From Fusarium oxysporum f. sp. lycopersici 4287 (lineage: Eukaryota; Ascomycota; Sordariomycetes; Hypocreales; Nectriaceae): DNA of 64,000 nucleotides. Under the pieces are notes generated by a model. It ran no database searches and was not told the DNA's origin. It saw nothing but the letters and a program-made list of their open reading frames with translations. Below are positions 60,389 through 64,000 of the stretch, piece by piece. The stretch's first letter is position 1, and each line of letters begins with the position of its first letter. The DNA lies in the NCBI RefSeq assembly GCF_000149955.1, contig NC_030993.1, positions 1,707,048-1,771,047 on the forward strand, in the 5' to 3' direction. The position numbers and the translations under genes were made by a program.

Positions 60389-62338
60389 ATTTAGACGAGG
60401 TGCAAATGGAACGCCTGGTCCTCCGGATGTATAGTAGATGTGCAAAATATGTAACTATATCAAGATACTGATGAAAATACGCATTTAATGTTACTGTACC
60501 TACTGCTCAACTTGCCATTCAGGGGAATCCACAGACTGTCCCGAATCTCCAAGCTCAATAATATGGTACTGTAGCAAAGTTGTGACTGTTTCGGCGTCGT
60601 TATATGAGTCAAAGCATGCTTTGGGGCTGTGCCTATTCTCTCATTGGCGCCGTCGTATGGTGGGAACGGAAGCCGAAGATATCGGAGGAAACCTCGGTAG
60701 CTGCCGAGAGCCCGGCCCCGGATTCGGAGTGCAGCGACACCCGAATCGCTTAGAGAATACGGAATGCTTTGACAAGTATTCTCAGTTCGCAACGAAACAA
60801 AACTCGCTTAAATTTTGAATAGTAGACGAGGCTCAACAAGCTATGGAGACATTCGGTCCTTCTATGCGATAATTGATTATGCTTACCCGTCAAGATAAGT
60901 TGATAGTTAGGTCCATACGAACACGACGGAGTTGGGGATTTATGGATCAACAGGGCTGAACATAACTCCGGAGATTCTTTTTACGCAGGGCATCATATGA
61001 ATAGAAGATCACTCCATTCTCACAGAGCCCCAGATCGAATCTAACGCCGGTGAGAAATCATTGTCCAATGATGAAACTTCGATTTAGAGGTGGCAGAATG
61101 ATGCTTTCACATGACGACACAATCACTCGATAGTTTTGACAAGGGAGGCCTCAGTTGGGGTTGAGCAGGTCAACTTGGACTTGAAAACTCTGTCGAATCA
61201 TCAAAAGCAAAGACCTCATTGGGCTTTCTCTTTCTTTCTTTCTCATCATCCAAGCATATCCCTTGGGTTTCTTTAATTTCGGCTGGTGAGTTGATTAACC
61301 TTACGCAGTAGTGGTGACGCCGTCCACTTTTTAAAATGCTTTAGCCGACGTCTTACGCACATCATTACCATAATAAGGGTTGTCACAGGCACTGACCTTA
61401 AAATGTTAGTCGGATCTTTAGTGCCCAACTTCAAGGCAAAAGTACGGAGGGGAGAAACAGTCCGGGACAGCGTCAATGTTTGGTATGATTTGTTATGAAG
61501 AGTGGTGACATATCAAGAGTTAATTCACGCCGTTTCGTTACCTTATTCTGTAAGCTTCCTGCATTTAAGCGTGATAATAAGCCTTTCCAACTGTTTTCAT
61601 CCATCCATCTTACTCTATCCTAGGTGTAGCTGCGTCTACCCCACTAACTCGGTGATCTTCCACACTTCTGTGACCCAAATTGGGGGTTGCTGCGCCGCTT
61701 CGGTCTGGGCTCTGGGCTCAAACACCTCTAAACTCTAGACTCCACGCCACTGCTTCCCCAGAACCTACCTTCCATAAGGTAGATCCCACTACCGCTACGG
61801 TGCAATTGCACGTCAACCTTTCTCCTCTCCCCTCTTCTCCTCTTCCTCTTCCCCTTCATACTCAGCTTCATTATCCCCGTCACACAACGAAGCAAGAGTT
61901 TACCACTACATTGACTCCCGCATAATTGCCTCTGTCGTTCTTTTTGGTATTGCGACCGTGCTAATTAAGAACATTACGCCGCTATTGGGCGCTCACCAGC
62001 TTCACCGAGTGGCCTCTGACGTACCGCCCCGAGTTCGAGCACGATATCATTTATCTCGACGCTTACCGACATCACCGATTATAACCAGCATCGACTCGGT
62101 GCCAATTTGAGAGACGATAGAACATATACTCATTCATTCTTGGCCACACGCAATGCCACCTTGTATCACACATACATAGGCATCTCTAACAGCTGTCTAC
62201 GGAACCCCCACCAGACTATTCATCTTTGTGGGCGCAATCCTCGACACCGCTTGGTTGAGCTCTCGTCGCATCTCACCCTTACTACAAGCCTTGTCTATTT
62301 TCTGAAGACGAACATATCGCTTCGAATTTGTCGTCATC
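60389..62338. other. Spacer of about 1.95 kb with a CT-rich tract
   Basis: Contains the uS7m 3' flank and the promoter/leader of the stress-protein gene. The tract 61819-61858 is almost pure C/T on the coding strand, a common core-promoter feature before highly expressed fungal genes. ORFs here have no family features. Confidence 0.45.
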
Positions 62339-64000
62339 ATGTCGCATAACCAGCAACCTATGAGCATCGAGGCTATGCTCGACATGGAGCGCAAGGAAGT
62401 TCTCGCCTTGCTCGAGAATCGACCTCGTCCTGAGCCCTCCATGCCAGGAGCCATGCGATCTGCTTCACCCTATGCCACCCCTCGATCTCCCGTTCGGAGT
62501 ATGTTGGATGTCGACGATCAGCCAACACCAAGCTCACCACGACAGACTGTGCGGAGTATGCTGGACACCAGTTCTCCCCCGCCACCAAAATACCGAAGTA
62601 TGTTGGATACTGACACACCCCTCGCTGGGCCCTCGAGGCCTTCCGGAACCAGCACGACTCCTAATTCTCCAGTCATGACCAAAGCAACTCTCGCGCCCAG
62701 TAGCGTCGGGCATACGCGCAGCTTCTCTGATGCAGCCTCGAACCCTGTTGATTTTGGACCTCGAGCAGCTGCTGCCCGTAATGACCCTACCGCCGGTTAT
62801 CAATTTTCAGATATCATTACGCGCAATAGCGGCCAACAACTTCCCAAGAGAAACACGCAGGGCGGCAAGAAGCCATCTGCAAATGCTCTGAGTGAGGCAC
62901 TCCGCAGCGCCGATCTCAGTGGCCTGCAAATCCCTGGAGAAGGTGATGGCAGGCGTTCCTGGTTTGGCGGTAGCGGCAGCAGTCAGAAGTCAAAATCTCC
63001 TCACAATCGGCTGGGGTCAAGGTCCAGGTCTCCAGCTCACGTAACGCAGGTATTGGCGCCAGGTAAGGCCATGCTTGATGACGGCCGAATTGTGGATATC
63101 AGCAATGCATATCGAAGGTTATCTGATGCCAACCTAGCGTACGCAGGTGGTAGCTTGTCTCAGCTGCCTAGGCGCAACCGCGAGGATGCCCAGAGTGGAA
63201 GGATGATCAAAGACTACTTGAGCCCTGATGGCGAGCACCTTGGCTCAAGTGAGGAAGACGAGGCGTACTCATCCGATGACGAAGATCGTGGTCGTAAGAA
63301 GGCTCCCAGGTCACTTAACCCCGATGCAATTGGTGGGTCGGCAGACGATCCGAGTAAGGAGCGACGAAAATCAATGAGTCTTCTCGCTGCTGCAGAGGAA
63401 GAGCGTAAGTTACCCCTCGTTTCACCTCAAGTCGGTGATGCTAACTTGGTACCAGGGACAACAGTTGCAGCGAAGCAACCTAAGTACCGTTCTCTACTTG
63501 ATGAGCCAGAAATAAAGATTACCACTCCTCTGGGCGAGAACACACGGTTGAACAAAGGCGGCGGTGTGCATCCTAAGACAGCTTACGATCAGATGTCAAC
63601 AGTGGCTTCTGCAAACGATTCAGACGAGGAGGCAGATATGGATGATATCAAGCGGGCTCAAAATCTGTCCTGCTCGATGTCAAACATCATCTCCACTCCT
63701 GAGTCTCACCGCGCTATCCGTATGATCTATCGTGGCGACTACAACAAGATTGTTCAGCAAGCCGAGGAGGAACATCACCGTCTGCGAAAGTACCTGGTTG
63801 CATCGGATCTAAGTGATGAATCGACACATGCCCTCGAATGGGCCATTGGTACGGTCCTACGAGACGGTGATACCTTAATATGCATCTACTGCGTGGATGA
63901 GGAGACCGGCATCGGAGGGGTCGACAACTCGGTTCCTGATGATCCAAAGGCTATGAGAGAGCAAGCAGCTGCTATCAACACGGTAGCAAACTCAAGATCT
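62339..64000 (+). CDS. Universal stress protein (Usp) family protein with long disordered N-terminus (3' end outside window)
   Basis: Exons 62339-63404 and 63456 to the window end give at least 537 residues. The 51-nt intron has a GCTAAC branch and keeps frame. About 450 Ser/Pro/Arg-rich residues come first, with many phosphorylation-like SP sites and an acidic SSEEDEAYSSDDED patch. The Usp domain starts near RKYLVASDLSDESTHALEWA and continues with GDTLICIYCVDE, matching the first beta strand and helix of the fold; the ATP-loop lies beyond the edge. The motif RSMLD recurs at residues 53-57, 72-76 and 86-90, with variants KAMLD (243-247) and RSLLD (367-371). Fungal proteins of this layout are poorly characterised. 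Confidence 0.82.
   Translation, partial: MSHNQQPMSIEAMLDMERKEVLALLENRPRPEPSMPGAMRSASPYATPRSPVRSMLDVDDQPTPSSPRQTVRSMLDTSSPPPPKYRSMLDTDTPLAGPSRPSGTSTTPNSPVMTKATLAPSSVGHTRSFSDAASNPVDFGPRAAAARNDPTAGYQFSDIITRNSGQQLPKRNTQGGKKPSANALSEALRSADLSGLQIPGEGDGRRSWFGGSGSSQKSKSPHNRLGSRSRSPAHVTQVLAPGKAMLDDGRIVDISNAYRRLSDANLAYAGGSLSQLPRRNREDAQSGRMIKDYLSPDGEHLGSSEEDEAYSSDDEDRGRKKAPRSLNPDAIGGSADDPSKERRKSMSLLAAAEEERKLPLVSPQVGDANLVPGTTVAAKQPKYRSLLDEPEIKITTPLGENTRLNKGGGVHPKTAYDQMSTVASANDSDEEADMDDIKRAQNLSCSMSNIISTPESHRAIRMIYRGDYNKIVQQAEEEHHRLRKYLVASDLSDESTHALEWAIGTVLRDGDTLICIYCVDEETGIGGVDNSVPDDPKAMREQAAAINTVANSRS

Overview
The window is nuclear DNA of a filamentous ascomycete, most likely a Fusarium-like member of the Hypocreales. 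The evidence is the many short introns (about 40-170 nt, with GTAAGT- or GTACGT-type donors and CTAAC/CTGAC branch sites), fungal-only families (NDT80/PhoG-like and Zn2Cys6 regulators, a sterol regulator, Pth11-like seven-helix proteins, a GH3-GNAT fusion), and mixed gene orientation with 0.3-6 kb spacers. Exon structures below were assembled by hand from splice signals and frame agreement. No tRNA, rRNA, CRISPR array or intact transposon was found.

Region 1 (1-7.9 kb) looks like part of the fungal N-acetylglucosamine utilisation cluster. It holds an NDT80-like regulator cut by the left edge, best explained as RON1; a GlcNAc-6-phosphate deacetylase; and, divergent from it, a GH3 glycosidase fused to a GNAT acetyltransferase. 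The deacetylase has a damaged segment where a metal-ligand motif should be. A decayed gene on the minus strand follows at about 8.0-8.8 kb.

Region 2 (9.4-21.5 kb) carries housekeeping-type genes: a membrane-anchored SREBP, a single-pass membrane protein, an Srs2-type DNA helicase whose frame breaks inside the motor domain, and a 92-residue probable mitochondrial membrane protein.

Region 3 (22-51.5 kb) is an accessory metabolic block. It has a secreted berberine-bridge-type FAD oxidase, a Pth11-like protein, a GMC oxidoreductase and a second Pth11-like protein. These are followed by a head-to-head pair of cytochrome P450 reductase and P450. A Zn2Cys6 regulator, a myo-inositol-type sugar transporter and an inositol-2-dehydrogenase-like enzyme come next, then a secreted GH32 fructosyltransferase/fructofuranosidase. 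The transporter and dehydrogenase could form an uptake plus first-oxidation pair.

Region 4 (51.5-64 kb) starts with about 6 kb without a recognisable gene, ending in a pyrimidine-rich leader. It continues with a 94-residue dsRNA-binding-like protein, mitochondrial ribosomal protein uS7m, and a universal stress protein cut by the right edge that has a repeated RSMLD-type motif in its N-terminal tail.
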